Shown here: positions 15,884-24,422 of the stretch, piece by piece | How the letters are laid out: the number at the start of each line of letters is the position of its first letter | How positions within the stretch are numbered: position 1 is the first letter of the stretch | NCBI RefSeq assembly: GCF_042679565.1 | Contig: NZ_JBHTMY010000003.1 | Location: 496,001-560,000 of the forward strand | Origin: Namhaeicola litoreus | Lineage (GTDB): Bacteria; Bacteroidota; Bacteroidia; Flavobacteriales; Flavobacteriaceae | Reading direction: 5' to 3' | DNA: 64,000 nt | Program-made: the position numbers and the translations under genes | The notes under the pieces: model-generated | What the model was told of the DNA's origin: nothing | Seen by the model: the letters and a program-made list of their open reading frames with translations, nothing else | The model's database searches: none

Positions 15884-17152
15884 ATGGAGAAAGTACCTTT
15901 AATTACTGATGATACCATTGTTTTCGGAATAATCATGCTCTGTTTGGGCTTTGTTTTTTTTACCTCCTCAAAAAAAGAGGGTTTTTGGCAAAAGTTTTAC
16001 AAAATTGTTCCCGCACTACTAATGGCCTATTTACTTCCGGCTATTTTTAATTCTTTAGGAATAATTTCTGATGCTCATTCTAATTTGTATTTCGTTGCAA
16101 GTAGATATTTGTTGCCAGCTGCTTTGGTTTTAATGACTTTAAGTATAGATTTAAAAGCGATCTTTAATCTTGGGCCAAAAGCCTTAATCATGTTTTTTAC
16201 AGGTACGATTGGAATTGTGATTGGTGGACCGATTGCGATTTTATTGATTTCAATTTTTTCACCAGAAACAGTTGGCGGAGCTGGATTTGATGCTACATGG
16301 CGGGGGCTAGCAACTCTGGCAGGAAGCTGGATTGGCGGTGGCGCAAATCAAGCGGCGATGCTAGAAATTTACCAATACAATCCTAAATTATACGGCGGAA
16401 TGGTCTTGGTTGATATTGTCGTTGCAAATATACTAATGGCGGCTTTATTGATGGGAATTGGTAAGTCTGACAAAATTGATAAATGGTTAAAGGCAGATAA
16501 TTCTGCCATTGACGAATTGGTAAAAAAAGTATCGCAATTCTCCGAAAGTGTAAAAAGAATACCGACGCTGACAGATTATATGATTATTGCCTCATTAGCA
16601 TTTGTTACTGTTGCATTAGCGCATTTTTGGGCAAATTATATTTCTGATTTTCTTACGAATAATTTTGAAGCAGTAAAAGATAGTCGTTCTGCTTTTTCCT
16701 CATTCGGCTCTCAATTTTTCTGGATGATTTCAATTGCTACTTTTTTGGGAATTGTATTGTCTTACACCAAAGCCAAGAATTATGAAGGGGCAGGGGCTAG
16801 TAAAATAGGATCCGTTTTTATCTATATACTAGTTGCCACCATTGGTATGAAAATGGATTTGACTATGGTTTTAGACAATCCAGGACTTATTTTAATAGGG
16901 ATTGTTTGGATGCTTATTCATGTGATTTTACTTTTTTTGGTGGCAAAAATCATCAAAGCACCTTATTTCTTTTTGGCCGTAGGAAGTCAGGCAAATGTTG
17001 GTGGTGCTGCGTCGGCACCTGTTGTTGCGGCTGCATTTCATCCATCTTTAGCAACTGTTGGAGTTCTTTTGGCTGTTTTTGGTTATGTTGTAGGAACCTA
17101 TGGTGCCATTTTATGCGCAGAACTTATGCGAATAGTTTCTATACAAGGATGA
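15884..17152 (+). CDS. DUF819 family membrane protein
   Basis: A 422-aa integral membrane protein with about 11-12 hydrophobic segments. The DUF819 (YjcL-like) landmarks are the paired Gly-rich re-entrant-like segments: LATLAGSWIGGGANQAAM in the first half and VGSQANVGGAASAPVVAAAFHP in the second. The two halves look like inverted repeats of a secondary transporter fold. The substrate of this family is unknown. The DUF4369-like lipoprotein gene follows 49 bp downstream. Confidence 0.87.
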   Translation: MEKVPLITDDTIVFGIIMLCLGFVFFTSSKKEGFWQKFYKIVPALLMAYLLPAIFNSLGIISDAHSNLYFVASRYLLPAALVLMTLSIDLKAIFNLGPKALIMFFTGTIGIVIGGPIAILLISIFSPETVGGAGFDATWRGLATLAGSWIGGGANQAAMLEIYQYNPKLYGGMVLVDIVVANILMAALLMGIGKSDKIDKWLKADNSAIDELVKKVSQFSESVKRIPTLTDYMIIASLAFVTVALAHFWANYISDFLTNNFEAVKDSRSAFSSFGSQFFWMISIATFLGIVLSYTKAKNYEGAGASKIGSVFIYILVATIGMKMDLTMVLDNPGLILIGIVWMLIHVILLFLVAKIIKAPYFFLAVGSQANVGGAASAPVVAAAFHPSLATVGVLLAVFGYVVGTYGAILCAELMRIVSIQG

Positions 17153-17201
17153 TATTTTTTAAAAATAATTTAGATATTTGCGCTCAAATTTACAAACAGA
17201 T

Positions 17202-17897
17202 ATGAAAAAGTTAATAGCGCTTGTTTTAATGGGATTAATCGTTTATTCCTGCGCAAAAGAAGAAGAAAATCTGATGATCGTTAAAGGGAATATTACCGGT
17301 TTGAGAAAAGGTAAGTTCTACTTACAAAAACAAATAGACTCCTTAGTTGTAAGTGTAGATTCTGTAGAAGTAAATGGGGAAAGTAATTTTATTTTAAAAG
17401 ATATTGTAGAAAGTCCTGAGATGTATTACTTGGCTATGGATAAATCTGATAAAAAAATCCCATTCTTTGGTGAAAAAGATACTGTTTATATCAAATCAAG
17501 TTTAGAAAAATTTAATTTTAAATATTTGATAGATGGATCTGAGAATCAGGATCTATTAGATGATTATTACGACTTTATACAAAAGTTCAACGGTCAAAAC
17601 CTAGATCTTCAAAAAGCTTATTGGCAGGCACAAATGAGCCAGAATACAGATTCTGTTACTTTAATTGAAAATCAACAAAAGGCACTAGAAAAAAGAAAAT
17701 ATTTATACGCAATTAATTACGCCATCAATCATAAAGACAAAGAAGTGTCACCCTATATTGCTCTAACCGATTTGGTTAATGCCAATACGGTATGGTTGGA
17801 TAGTATCTATAATTCATTAAATCCTGAAATTAAAACCTCAAAATACGGTGAGGAACTTAAAAATTTCATCATTAAAATTAAAGTAGCAGAAGAGTAG
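17202..17897 (+). CDS. DUF4369-type lipoprotein
   Basis: A 231-aa lipoprotein. The ATG at 17202 gives a proper lipobox signal (LMGLIVYSCAKEE), while the longer frame adds eight residues before it. The N-terminal half (KGNITGLRKGKFYLQKQIDSLVVSVDSVEV) is a DUF4369 beta-domain, as found at the N-terminus of TlpA-like thiol-disulfide proteins. Here no thioredoxin domain follows; the C-terminal half is helical. It is probably in the periplasm or on a membrane face. Function is unknown. Confidence 0.8.
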   Translation: MKKLIALVLMGLIVYSCAKEEENLMIVKGNITGLRKGKFYLQKQIDSLVVSVDSVEVNGESNFILKDIVESPEMYYLAMDKSDKKIPFFGEKDTVYIKSSLEKFNFKYLIDGSENQDLLDDYYDFIQKFNGQNLDLQKAYWQAQMSQNTDSVTLIENQQKALEKRKYLYAINYAINHKDKEVSPYIALTDLVNANTVWLDSIYNSLNPEIKTSKYGEELKNFIIKIKVAEE

Positions 17898-17904
17898 GAG
17901 GTAC

Positions 17905-18360
17905 TTAAGTTTTAAGTTTAATGCTCCAGGTATAAGTAAAATAGGAAACAACTTCTTGATCTTCATTATAGCCGGTAGCAGTTAGCAATACTTTTTGACC
18001 TTCTTTTGTTTCAATAGCTTTTGAGATAATTGAATTTATTTTATCACCGTCATCACAGATAAAATTTATTCTTCCGATTGCTTTCTTATAGAATTCTCCT
18101 GTTTGAGCTGTAACCAAAGTAGACAATTTTTGCTGAGAATTATCAACGCCTTTCATCAATAAAATTCCGGTAGCAAGTTCTGAAGCCATTCCTTGAGTTG
18201 CCCAATACATCGACTTAAATGGATTTTGATTGATCCATTGGAATTTCACAGATGCCACTGCTTTCCCATCAGAGATCTCTTTCAACCTTACTCCTGATAA
18301 AAATGCCGAGGGCAGTTTAATCATAATAAATTTATTCACCTTACTAACTGTAAACACCAT
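17905..18360 (-). CDS. DUF4442 hotdog-fold protein
   Basis: A 151-aa protein that fits DUF4442, a thioesterase-like hotdog family. The helix NPFKSMYWATQGMASELATGILLM is the central hotdog helix, followed by strands (FYKKAIGRINFICDDG and QKVLLTATGYN). The usual catalytic Asp/Glu of active thioesterases is not obvious, although Glu in ASELATG is at a suitable place. It could act on acyl-CoA, but this is family-level inference. It is transcribed alone, divergently from the DUF4870 operon. Confidence 0.8.
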   Translation of the reverse strand: MVFTVSKVNKFIMIKLPSAFLSGVRLKEISDGKAVASVKFQWINQNPFKSMYWATQGMASELATGILLMKGVDNSQQKLSTLVTAQTGEFYKKAIGRINFICDDGDKINSIISKAIETKEGQKVLLTATGYNEDQEVVSYFTYTWSIKLKT

Positions 18361-18450
18361 TTTATAGCTTCTTTATTGCAATAGTAAGATTTTATAAAAT
18401 AATTATGTTTGGTGTTAAATGTTAAAAAAATGTTAATTATAGTACTTTGT

Positions 18451-18483
18451 ATTGCATAGTAGTGTAGATAAGATATATATTTG
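18451..18483 (+). promoter_or_regulatory. promoter of the DUF4870-PadR-PspC operon
   Basis: TATATTTG (18476-18483) is a perfect TAnnTTTG box 28 bp before the ATG. ATTG at 18451-18454 is a near -33 box with a 21-bp spacer. PadR encoded downstream may act here, but I could not see a convincing palindromic operator. Confidence 0.5.
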
Positions 18484-18511
18484 TATAAGATAGTATTTTA
18501 CAAAAATAAAA

Positions 18512-18907
18512 ATGAAAAACACAAACGAAAAAAACAATTCTCTATTGATGCATTTAAGCAGTCTTTGTGCCTATATTTTTCCATTAGGTGGAATCGTAGT
18601 GCCATTGGTGGTTTGGGAATTACAAAAGGAGAAAAGTGAATCTATGAACAAAGAGGGTAAAAGTGTAGTGAATTTTAATTTAAGTTATGCATTATATTTT
18701 ACTATCGGTGTTTTGATGATCATTTCATTGGCCATCTTTATGGCAGCACATGAAGCGAATCATTTTTTACTATTCTCCATCATTTGTTTAGTTGTTTTTT
18801 TAGTCATCTTATCCATCGCGAAGTTTATATTAATTATTCTGGGTGTGATGAGTGCAAATAAAGGGGAGGATTTTCATTACCCCGGAACAATAAAATTTAT
18901 CAACTAA
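18512..18907 (+). CDS. DUF4870 domain membrane protein
   Basis: A 131-aa inner-membrane protein with the DUF4870 (Tic20-like) pattern. LLMHLSSLCAYIFPLGGIVVPLVVWELQKEKS is followed by NKEGKSVVNFNLSYALYFTIGVLMII, a long TM segment, and a Gly-containing end (GEDFHYPGTIKFIN). Four hydrophobic segments are visible. It is the first gene of an operon with a 21-aa peptide, padR, a pspC-type gene and a head-GIN gene, an arrangement common in Flavobacteriia and probably linked to envelope stress. Confidence 0.88.
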   Translation: MKNTNEKNNSLLMHLSSLCAYIFPLGGIVVPLVVWELQKEKSESMNKEGKSVVNFNLSYALYFTIGVLMIISLAIFMAAHEANHFLLFSIICLVVFLVILSIAKFILIILGVMSANKGEDFHYPGTIKFIN

Positions 18908-18920
18908 AAACCTTAAAAAA

Positions 18921-18986
18921 ATGATTACCATTTTAATTGCAGTGATTATCGTGATCACCCAACAAATTCAATCAATGATGAGTTAA
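18921..18986 (+). CDS. putative 21-aa hydrophobic peptide
   Basis: MITILIAVIIVITQQIQSMMS is encoded between DUF4870 and padR, 13 bp after one gene and 22 bp before the next, and is preceded by the A-rich sequence common before start codons here. It would be a single short membrane-inserted helix with a polar tail. It could be a real membrane microprotein of this operon or only a chance frame; no homology can be checked here. Confidence 0.4.
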   Translation: MITILIAVIIVITQQIQSMMS

Positions 18987-19008
18987 TTCACATCTAAAAA
19001 ATGAACAA

Positions 19009-19362
19009 ATGAAGATAGAAAATACAAAAGCGCAAATGCGCAAAGGGGTTTTGGAGTATTGCATTTTATCCATCTTACAAGATGAAGATGCATACACCTC
19101 AGAAATCCTGGATCAGTTAAAAGAGGCCAAATTATTAGTGGTCGAAGGTACAGTGTACCCGCTTTTGACCAGGTTGAAAAATGCCGGCTTACTCAGTTAT
19201 AGATGGGAAGAATCAACTTCAGGACCACCAAGAAAGTATTATGGTTTGACTGAAAACGGGAAAATATTTCTTGAAGAATTAAACAAAACATGGGCAGACT
19301 TAGTTGCCGCTGTTGAACTAGTAACTAAAAAGAATAAAAAATCTAAAACGACCAAAAAATGA
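19009..19362 (+). CDS. PadR family transcriptional regulator
   Basis: A 117-aa winged-helix repressor. The PadR motifs are RKGVLEYCILSILQDEDAYTSEILDQLKEAKLLVVEGTVYPLLTRLKNAGLLSYRW (cited in parts: YTSEIL, EGTVYPLLTRL) and the wing GPPRKYYGLTENG. The C-terminus is a short dimerisation helix and a Lys-rich tail. It overlaps the next gene by 4 bp (ATGA), so the two are translationally coupled. It very likely regulates its own operon, as PadR/PspC pairs do in Bacteroidota; the inducer is unknown. Confidence 0.93.
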   Translation: MKIENTKAQMRKGVLEYCILSILQDEDAYTSEILDQLKEAKLLVVEGTVYPLLTRLKNAGLLSYRWEESTSGPPRKYYGLTENGKIFLEELNKTWADLVAAVELVTKKNKKSKTTKK

Positions 19363-21137
19363 ACAAGACTATAAATATTAATTTAGGAGGAAGTTTTTTT
19401 CATATAGACGAGAGTGCCTATTTCACTTTGAAAAAATACTTAGAATCTGTTAAAGCTTCATTAAGCGATGATCCGAAGGGGCGAGATGAAATTTTGGCTG
19501 ATATAGAGTCACGCATTGGTGAATTGCTCAGTGAAAAAATAAAAGATGTGCGGCAGGTTGTAAATGAGAACGACATAAATGAGATCATCGAAGTTATGGG
19601 GAAACCAGAAGATTACTCTGTAGATGAAGATGTTTTTATGGATTACAGTACAACGTATACACATAAAAAATCTAAAAAATTATATCGGGATGCAGATGAT
19701 AAATTTCTTGGAGGTGTTTCGTCTGGGATGGCACATTATTTCAATATAGATGTGATATGGATTAGATTGGCCTGGTTAATTGCTGCTTTTGGATTTGGTT
19801 TTGGTTTTATTGTATATCCTATTTTATGGATTTTGCTCCCACAGGCGAATACAACTGCCGAAAAGCTTGAAATGATGGGTGAAGCGGTTAATATATCAAA
19901 CATCGAAAAAAAAATTAAAGAAGAATTAAATGAGGCTGGAGAGCGCATAAAAGCTGGTTTTTCGGATGCTAGTCAAAAAGTAAAGAACGCAGATTACCAA
20001 AAGTATGGCAACAAGGCTAAATCTGGTGCCCAAGAACTAGTTGACGCCATTGGCAATATTTTTGGAACTATTTTCATGGTCATCGGAAAACTTATAGGTA
20101 TTTTGTTAATTATCGTTTCATTATCTCTTTTAGTGGCATTGGTCATAGGTGTATTTACCTTAGGTTCTATTGATTTTGTGCATGATGGCTGGGTCTTTGA
20201 TCACTCCTTGTTTTTTAATAACTCGGGCTTGCCTATCTGGTTGATTTCAATCTTATCATTTTTATTAATAGGTATACCTGTTTTTTGGCTTTTTTTACTG
20301 GGGTTAAGAATTCTTTCGAGCAAGGCTAAAACGATGGGTAAAACCGGAAATCTATCTTTACTTGGGATTTGGTTGGTAGCTTTGGTAACCAGTATCTTCT
20401 TTGGTACTAAGCAAGTAATGCAAACTGCTTTTGACGGTGTTGTGAATGAAAATAAGGAATTGTTCGTCTCAACAGCCGATACTTTGACCATCAAATTTGT
20501 CGACCATGAGAAGTTGGGAAATAGTGAATTGCGCAGAAGTTGGGGTTATGATGTGGTTACGGATTACAACAATGAGGATAGGGTTTATTCTACCAATATT
20601 CGGTTTGATATTCATCAAGCAGATGGAGAAACTGCTTACATGAAGATTAGAAAAAAGTCTAAGGGAAATAGCCGTGAGTCAGCGCGAGAATTCGCAGAAA
20701 TGATTGACTATAGATTTATGATTGACTCAACAAAAATAGAATTGAACGGTTATTTTCTTACCGATTTATCGAATAAATTTAAGGAGCAAAAGTTGTATAT
20801 AGACTTGTATTTACCTGAAAATCAAATGATATATTTGGATAAATCAACAGAGTCCTACCTTTATGATGTTGATAATTTCTACGACATATATGATAAGGAT
20901 ATGGCGAGGCATTTCTTTGTCATGCATCAAGATGGATTGAAATGTACAGATTGTGATTTAGAATGGAGTAGCGATGGTAATGATAACGGTGATGGTACAG
21001 TTCGGCCAGAATCTTTTAATATGAAAATTGATGATGAAGGTGTTCATATAGATATAGTAGACGATACCGAGAGCAAGGCTACTGTCAAAATTGATAAAAA
21101 TGGAATCAAAATAGAAGGTGAGAAGGATTCCATTTAA
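19359..21137 (+). CDS. PspC domain membrane protein
   Basis: A 592-aa protein. Residues 1-90 form a HAAS-like helical head (ILADIESRIGELLSEKI and IIEVMGKPEDY). Residues about 105-165 form the PspC domain (KLYRDADDKFLGGVSSGMA, then FNIDVIWIRLAWLI and YPILWILLP). Three more TM segments lie between about 225 and 360. The last 230 residues are a soluble, beta-rich periplasmic part, with a cysteine pair (LKCTDCDLEW) near the end. Probably an envelope-stress sensor or regulator with the neighbouring PadR; the HAAS head often contacts the PadR regulator in such pairs. Confidence 0.88.
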   Translation: MNKTININLGGSFFHIDESAYFTLKKYLESVKASLSDDPKGRDEILADIESRIGELLSEKIKDVRQVVNENDINEIIEVMGKPEDYSVDEDVFMDYSTTYTHKKSKKLYRDADDKFLGGVSSGMAHYFNIDVIWIRLAWLIAAFGFGFGFIVYPILWILLPQANTTAEKLEMMGEAVNISNIEKKIKEELNEAGERIKAGFSDASQKVKNADYQKYGNKAKSGAQELVDAIGNIFGTIFMVIGKLIGILLIIVSLSLLVALVIGVFTLGSIDFVHDGWVFDHSLFFNNSGLPIWLISILSFLLIGIPVFWLFLLGLRILSSKAKTMGKTGNLSLLGIWLVALVTSIFFGTKQVMQTAFDGVVNENKELFVSTADTLTIKFVDHEKLGNSELRRSWGYDVVTDYNNEDRVYSTNIRFDIHQADGETAYMKIRKKSKGNSRESAREFAEMIDYRFMIDSTKIELNGYFLTDLSNKFKEQKLYIDLYLPENQMIYLDKSTESYLYDVDNFYDIYDKDMARHFFVMHQDGLKCTDCDLEWSSDGNDNGDGTVRPESFNMKIDDEGVHIDIVDDTESKATVKIDKNGIKIEGEKDSI

Positions 21138-21239
21138 AGATTTACCATTCAACATGAGAATTCGACAATTCAAGCAATTGATTTTTTCAAAATGAAAATC
21201 TCAAAATACTTTTAACCAAACCTTAAAATCTAGAATCTA

Positions 21240-21920
21240 ATGAAGACCCTATCAAAAATTATTGTATTGCTCGTTGTGAGTCAACTTTCAATTTCCTGTT
21301 TTTTAAATGGGGCAAAAGGAAACGGAGATGTTGTGATCACCCAAAGAGATATTCCAAAAGATTTTATTAAGATAGATGCCAGTGCTGGCCTTAATGTTAT
21401 ACTCAAAATTGAAGATAGAACTTCTGTAAAAGTGGAAACAGATGAAAACTTGCAAGAGCTTATAACTACCCACGTTAAAAATGGTGTTTTGTATCTTAGT
21501 GTAAAAAGTTTTATCAGAAGTTCATCTGCAAAAAATGTTTATGTTTCAATGCCCGGTGTAAATGGCTTGATGGCACATAGCGGGGCAGCTATTAAAACAC
21601 AAGATGAAATACGATCAAAAGAACTTGAATTAAAAGCTTCAAGCGGAGGTAATTTAAATTTAGTAATAGTTGCAAAAGAGGTAAATGGAGATGCTAGCAG
21701 TGGTGGATCTGTTTTATTAAGAGGAGAATGTGATAATTTTATGGTAAATGCTTCAAGTGGAGGAAATATACAGGCAAGTCGGTTCGAGGTCGAAAAATGT
21801 GATGCAAAAGCTTCAAGTGGAGGAAATATTTCTGTAAATGTAAAAGATGGATTAATTACTGATATAAGCAGTGGTGGTAGTGTAAGAAATACGCGAGAAG
21901 AACAGAATTTATCTCGATAA
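21240..21920 (+). CDS. head-GIN (DUF2807) lipoprotein
   Basis: A 226-aa lipoprotein with the signal VVSQLSISCFLNG. The DUF2807 head-GIN beta-helix begins with VVITQRDIPKDFIKIDASAGLNVIL. Four SSGG rungs, ASSGGN or ASSGGS/ISSGGS, recur about every 19-20 residues. It is the last gene of the PadR/PspC operon, 102 bp after pspC. DUF2807 proteins in Bacteroidota are thought to bind surfaces or other proteins, but no activity is established. Confidence 0.88.
   Translation: MKTLSKIIVLLVVSQLSISCFLNGAKGNGDVVITQRDIPKDFIKIDASAGLNVILKIEDRTSVKVETDENLQELITTHVKNGVLYLSVKSFIRSSSAKNVYVSMPGVNGLMAHSGAAIKTQDEIRSKELELKASSGGNLNLVIVAKEVNGDASSGGSVLLRGECDNFMVNASSGGNIQASRFEVEKCDAKASSGGNISVNVKDGLITDISSGGSVRNTREEQNLSR
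21635..21829 (+). repeat. DNA-level repeats encoding ASSGGN rungs
   Basis: GCTTCAAGTGGAGGAAATAT is present twice, exactly 60 bp apart (21750-21769 and 21810-21829). A diverged copy lies at 21635-21652 (GCTTCAAGCGGAGGTAAT), with related copies near 21693 and 21868. They encode one turn each of the head-GIN beta-helix. Confidence 0.8.
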
Positions 21921-21955
21921 AAACTTTATTTATTCCAATAAAATATAGCAAATTA

Positions 21956-21990
21956 AAGTCGCTAATTCTTAGAATAGCGACTTTTTTTTG
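21956..21990 (+). terminator. terminator of the PadR/PspC operon
   Basis: AAGTCGCT (21956-21963) pairs with AGCGACTT (21976-21983) over a 12-nt loop, followed by a run of eight T. Confidence 0.9.
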
Positions 21991-22008
21991 ATAGGACGGA
22001 AGAGAACC

Positions 22009-22716
22009 TTATTCATTCATATCGAGTAAAATATTCTTTGTAGTTTCTGCATATTTTCTACCGATAGGAATTCTTTTCTTATTAATCTGAATAGAATTTC
22101 CTTCAATAAATTCAACTTCATTAAGGGAAATAAGAAAAGATCTATGAATCCTTAAAAATTTTTCGGTTGGTAATTCTTCCTCGAGACTTGTTAGTGATTT
22201 GTGCACCAGGTAATTACCTGTTTTAGTGAAAATTTTCACATAGTCTTTTAAGCTTTCCACATAAAATATATCATCAAACTTTACCTTAACGTGTTTTTTA
22301 TCCACCTTGATAAAAATGGATGTTTTTTCTGAATTCCCATAATCTTGAGGGAAATCAGGTTTAAATAGATTCTTTATTTTTTGGGTCGCTTTCAAAAACC
22401 GACTAAAAGCGATCGGTTTTAATAAATAATCTACCACATTTAAATCATAGCTTTCTGCGGCAAACTCTCTGTGTGCAGTGGTTATTACAAAGTGTGCTTT
22501 TGTATTTATGCTTTTAATAAAATCTAAGCCATTCATTTTAGGCATGTTGATATCAATAAAAATGACATTAATATCTTCATTTTCAATAGTTGATATCGCT
22601 TCTAACGGATTGCTAAAACTAGCAATCAGTTTAAAATCCGGAATTTCATTGAGATGCGATTCTAATACTTTGGTTGCCAAGTATTCGTCATCAATCGAAA
22701 TACATTTAATAATCAT
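22009..22716 (-). CDS. LytTR-type response regulator
   Basis: A 235-aa two-component regulator. The receiver domain (1-120) has the acidic pair SIDDEY, phospho-acceptor Asp55 in VIFIDINMPKMNG, Thr in ITTAHREFA and Lys in DYLLKPIAF. The C-terminal LytTR domain (about 135-232) has FIKVDKKHVKVKFDDIFYVESLKDYVKIFT and LRIHRSFLISLNEVEF. It overlaps the upstream histidine-kinase gene by 4 bp (ATGA). LytTR regulators bind direct repeats near promoters; the target here is not known. Confidence 0.94.
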   Translation of the reverse strand: MIIKCISIDDEYLATKVLESHLNEIPDFKLIASFSNPLEAISTIENEDINVIFIDINMPKMNGLDFIKSINTKAHFVITTAHREFAAESYDLNVVDYLLKPIAFSRFLKATQKIKNLFKPDFPQDYGNSEKTSIFIKVDKKHVKVKFDDIFYVESLKDYVKIFTKTGNYLVHKSLTSLEEELPTEKFLRIHRSFLISLNEVEFIEGNSIQINKKRIPIGRKYAETTKNILLDMNE

Positions 22717-23741
22717 ATGACAGATAATTCTAGATTTACAATATACTTATGATTTTCTATTTTTGTCGATAAATTATACTTTTTACCGTAAATTAGATCC
22801 AATCTTCTCTTCACATTTTCAAGACCAATACCATGGTTTGTTTTCTTTTTTGGGGTTCCATCAATTGTATTAGCAACATTAAAATAAATGGTATCTTTTT
22901 TTGATTCAAAAGTGATACTTATTTTGAGCTTATCACTGTTTCTTGCCCCATGTTTAAAACAATTTTCAACAAATGTAAGGAGGATGAGGGGTGGTACTTG
23001 AATACCAGAAAAATCTCCGATCAAACTTATATCAGTCTTTACTTTATCCCCAAACCTAAGTTCCTCCAGTTCGATATAAGCTTGAATATAGTTTATTTCT
23101 TTTAAAATATCGACAAATGGATTATTGACTTCGTATAAAACGTATTGCATCATATCAGAAAGTTTAACTACAACTTCCGGGGCATTATCAGATTTCATGA
23201 TTGTTAATGCATATAAATTGTTTAATGTATTAAAGAAAAAATGTGGTTGAATTTGCGATTTCAAAAAATCTAATTCGGTTTTTGTTTGCAATTGTAATAA
23301 TTCATTGTTTTTTCTTTTTTCCTCTCCCCAGTCATAGGTAAGTTTTATAGCAGATGCCAATGCTACCACATAAACTTCACCAATTATAACGGCAACTACA
23401 TGATTAAATGTATAGGCTTGATGTATACCATCTGCCTCTGGCCATAGGTTTTTTGATACAAATATGTAGTTTAAACCTGTTCTTAAAAAATAAATACCAC
23501 CAAGTAGTAGTCCAAAATAGATTAAAAATTGAATAAATTTTTTTGTGGCAATATAGTTGGGTATAAGATAATATATGGTTGTATAGGTGATAATCATGTG
23601 TAATGGAAATTCAACCAGATTTGATTTTAAAGAATATTGATAATCGTTAAAATATGATCCCCACCTTATTACATTAAAAAAGAAATAAATAGACCAAAAA
23701 ATAACATGGTATTTCAGTTTTATTCTGTGACTTTTTATCAT
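22713..23741 (-). CDS. sensor histidine kinase (LytS/YehU type)
   Basis: A 342-aa membrane kinase with four hydrophobic segments in residues 10-135. The His_kinase motif LKSQIQPHFFFNTLNNLYAL follows, with phospho-acceptor His167. The ATP-binding part shows the N-box (LLTFVENCFKHGARNS) and a G-box (GIGLENVKRRL). It lacks a periplasmic sensing domain, as usual for this class, so it probably senses a membrane state. It is co-transcribed with the LytTR regulator. Confidence 0.94.
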   Translation of the reverse strand: MIKSHRIKLKYHVIFWSIYFFFNVIRWGSYFNDYQYSLKSNLVEFPLHMIITYTTIYYLIPNYIATKKFIQFLIYFGLLLGGIYFLRTGLNYIFVSKNLWPEADGIHQAYTFNHVVAVIIGEVYVVALASAIKLTYDWGEEKRKNNELLQLQTKTELDFLKSQIQPHFFFNTLNNLYALTIMKSDNAPEVVVKLSDMMQYVLYEVNNPFVDILKEINYIQAYIELEELRFGDKVKTDISLIGDFSGIQVPPLILLTFVENCFKHGARNSDKLKISITFESKKDTIYFNVANTIDGTPKKKTNHGIGLENVKRRLDLIYGKKYNLSTKIENHKYIVNLELSVI

Positions 23742-24422
23742 AAAATAATGTTACCTAAGCAAGTCTTATAACAAATGTAGGTGTATCTTTTTTTAAAATC
23801 ATAACAGCTTATATTTTTTTTGAATCTTTTCACTATTAATATCACTTTCATTCGGTTTGACTCTCATAATACCCGCTACCAATATAGATGGATTTGGAAG
23901 GAATACTTATTTCAAAAAAAAAATAAGAAGAGAGCGAATTAATAATTTTCAAATTACATTGCAGATTTATGCGTTTTTGACAATAAATGGGATAAAATAT
24001 TATAATATTAATTCTGAAAAAGTATATAACAATATAATATATTCTTTTTTTTGAAGCTTTTTTCGTGCTTTTGATCATATTTTTTAAAAATCAAGACTTT
24101 TTGTGAAATAATTTGCGTGTATATATGTGTATTTTTTCAAAATAGACTTTATTTTCATTCATTCACGTATATAATTGATTGAAAAAATGGTGTTTATATC
24201 GTAAAATGGTTAAATTTCCATGTAACTAGGCTTTATGTCAATCTTAATATACGCAAATATTATTATATTTAAAGTGTTGAAATACAATTATATAAGCTAA
24301 TCTCTAACAAAAAAATATTTTATAAATGCAAAAAAACGCATAAAAAAGCATGTTTTTGTTCTTTTTTATATACTTTAGCGCAATACTGACTTAAAATAAG
24401 TATTAAATAAAATTATTCAATT
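23742..24422. other. 681-bp AT-rich region between the two-component genes and susC
   Basis: No convincing gene is present: the longest frames (65 and 76 codons on opposite strands over the same bases) are low-complexity and unlike proteins. The region is very AT-rich, with many A and T runs. Near its right end TACTTTAG (24371-24378) is a one-mismatch TAnnTTTG box, 44 bp before the susC ATG, and TTTG lies 12 bp upstream of it, which is too close for the normal spacing. A regulator-dependent susC promoter is plausible. Confidence 0.5.

Noticed and set aside
16906..17205. 99-codon Cys-rich frame inside the DUF819 gene
   Set aside because: It is a second frame of a well-supported membrane protein gene; the Cys richness comes from shifted Gly/Val codons.
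23848..24078. Overlapping frames of 65 and 76 codons on opposite strands upstream of susC
   Set aside because: Low-complexity Ile/Tyr/Phe-rich translation from AT-rich DNA; no start signals; each is the antisense of the other.
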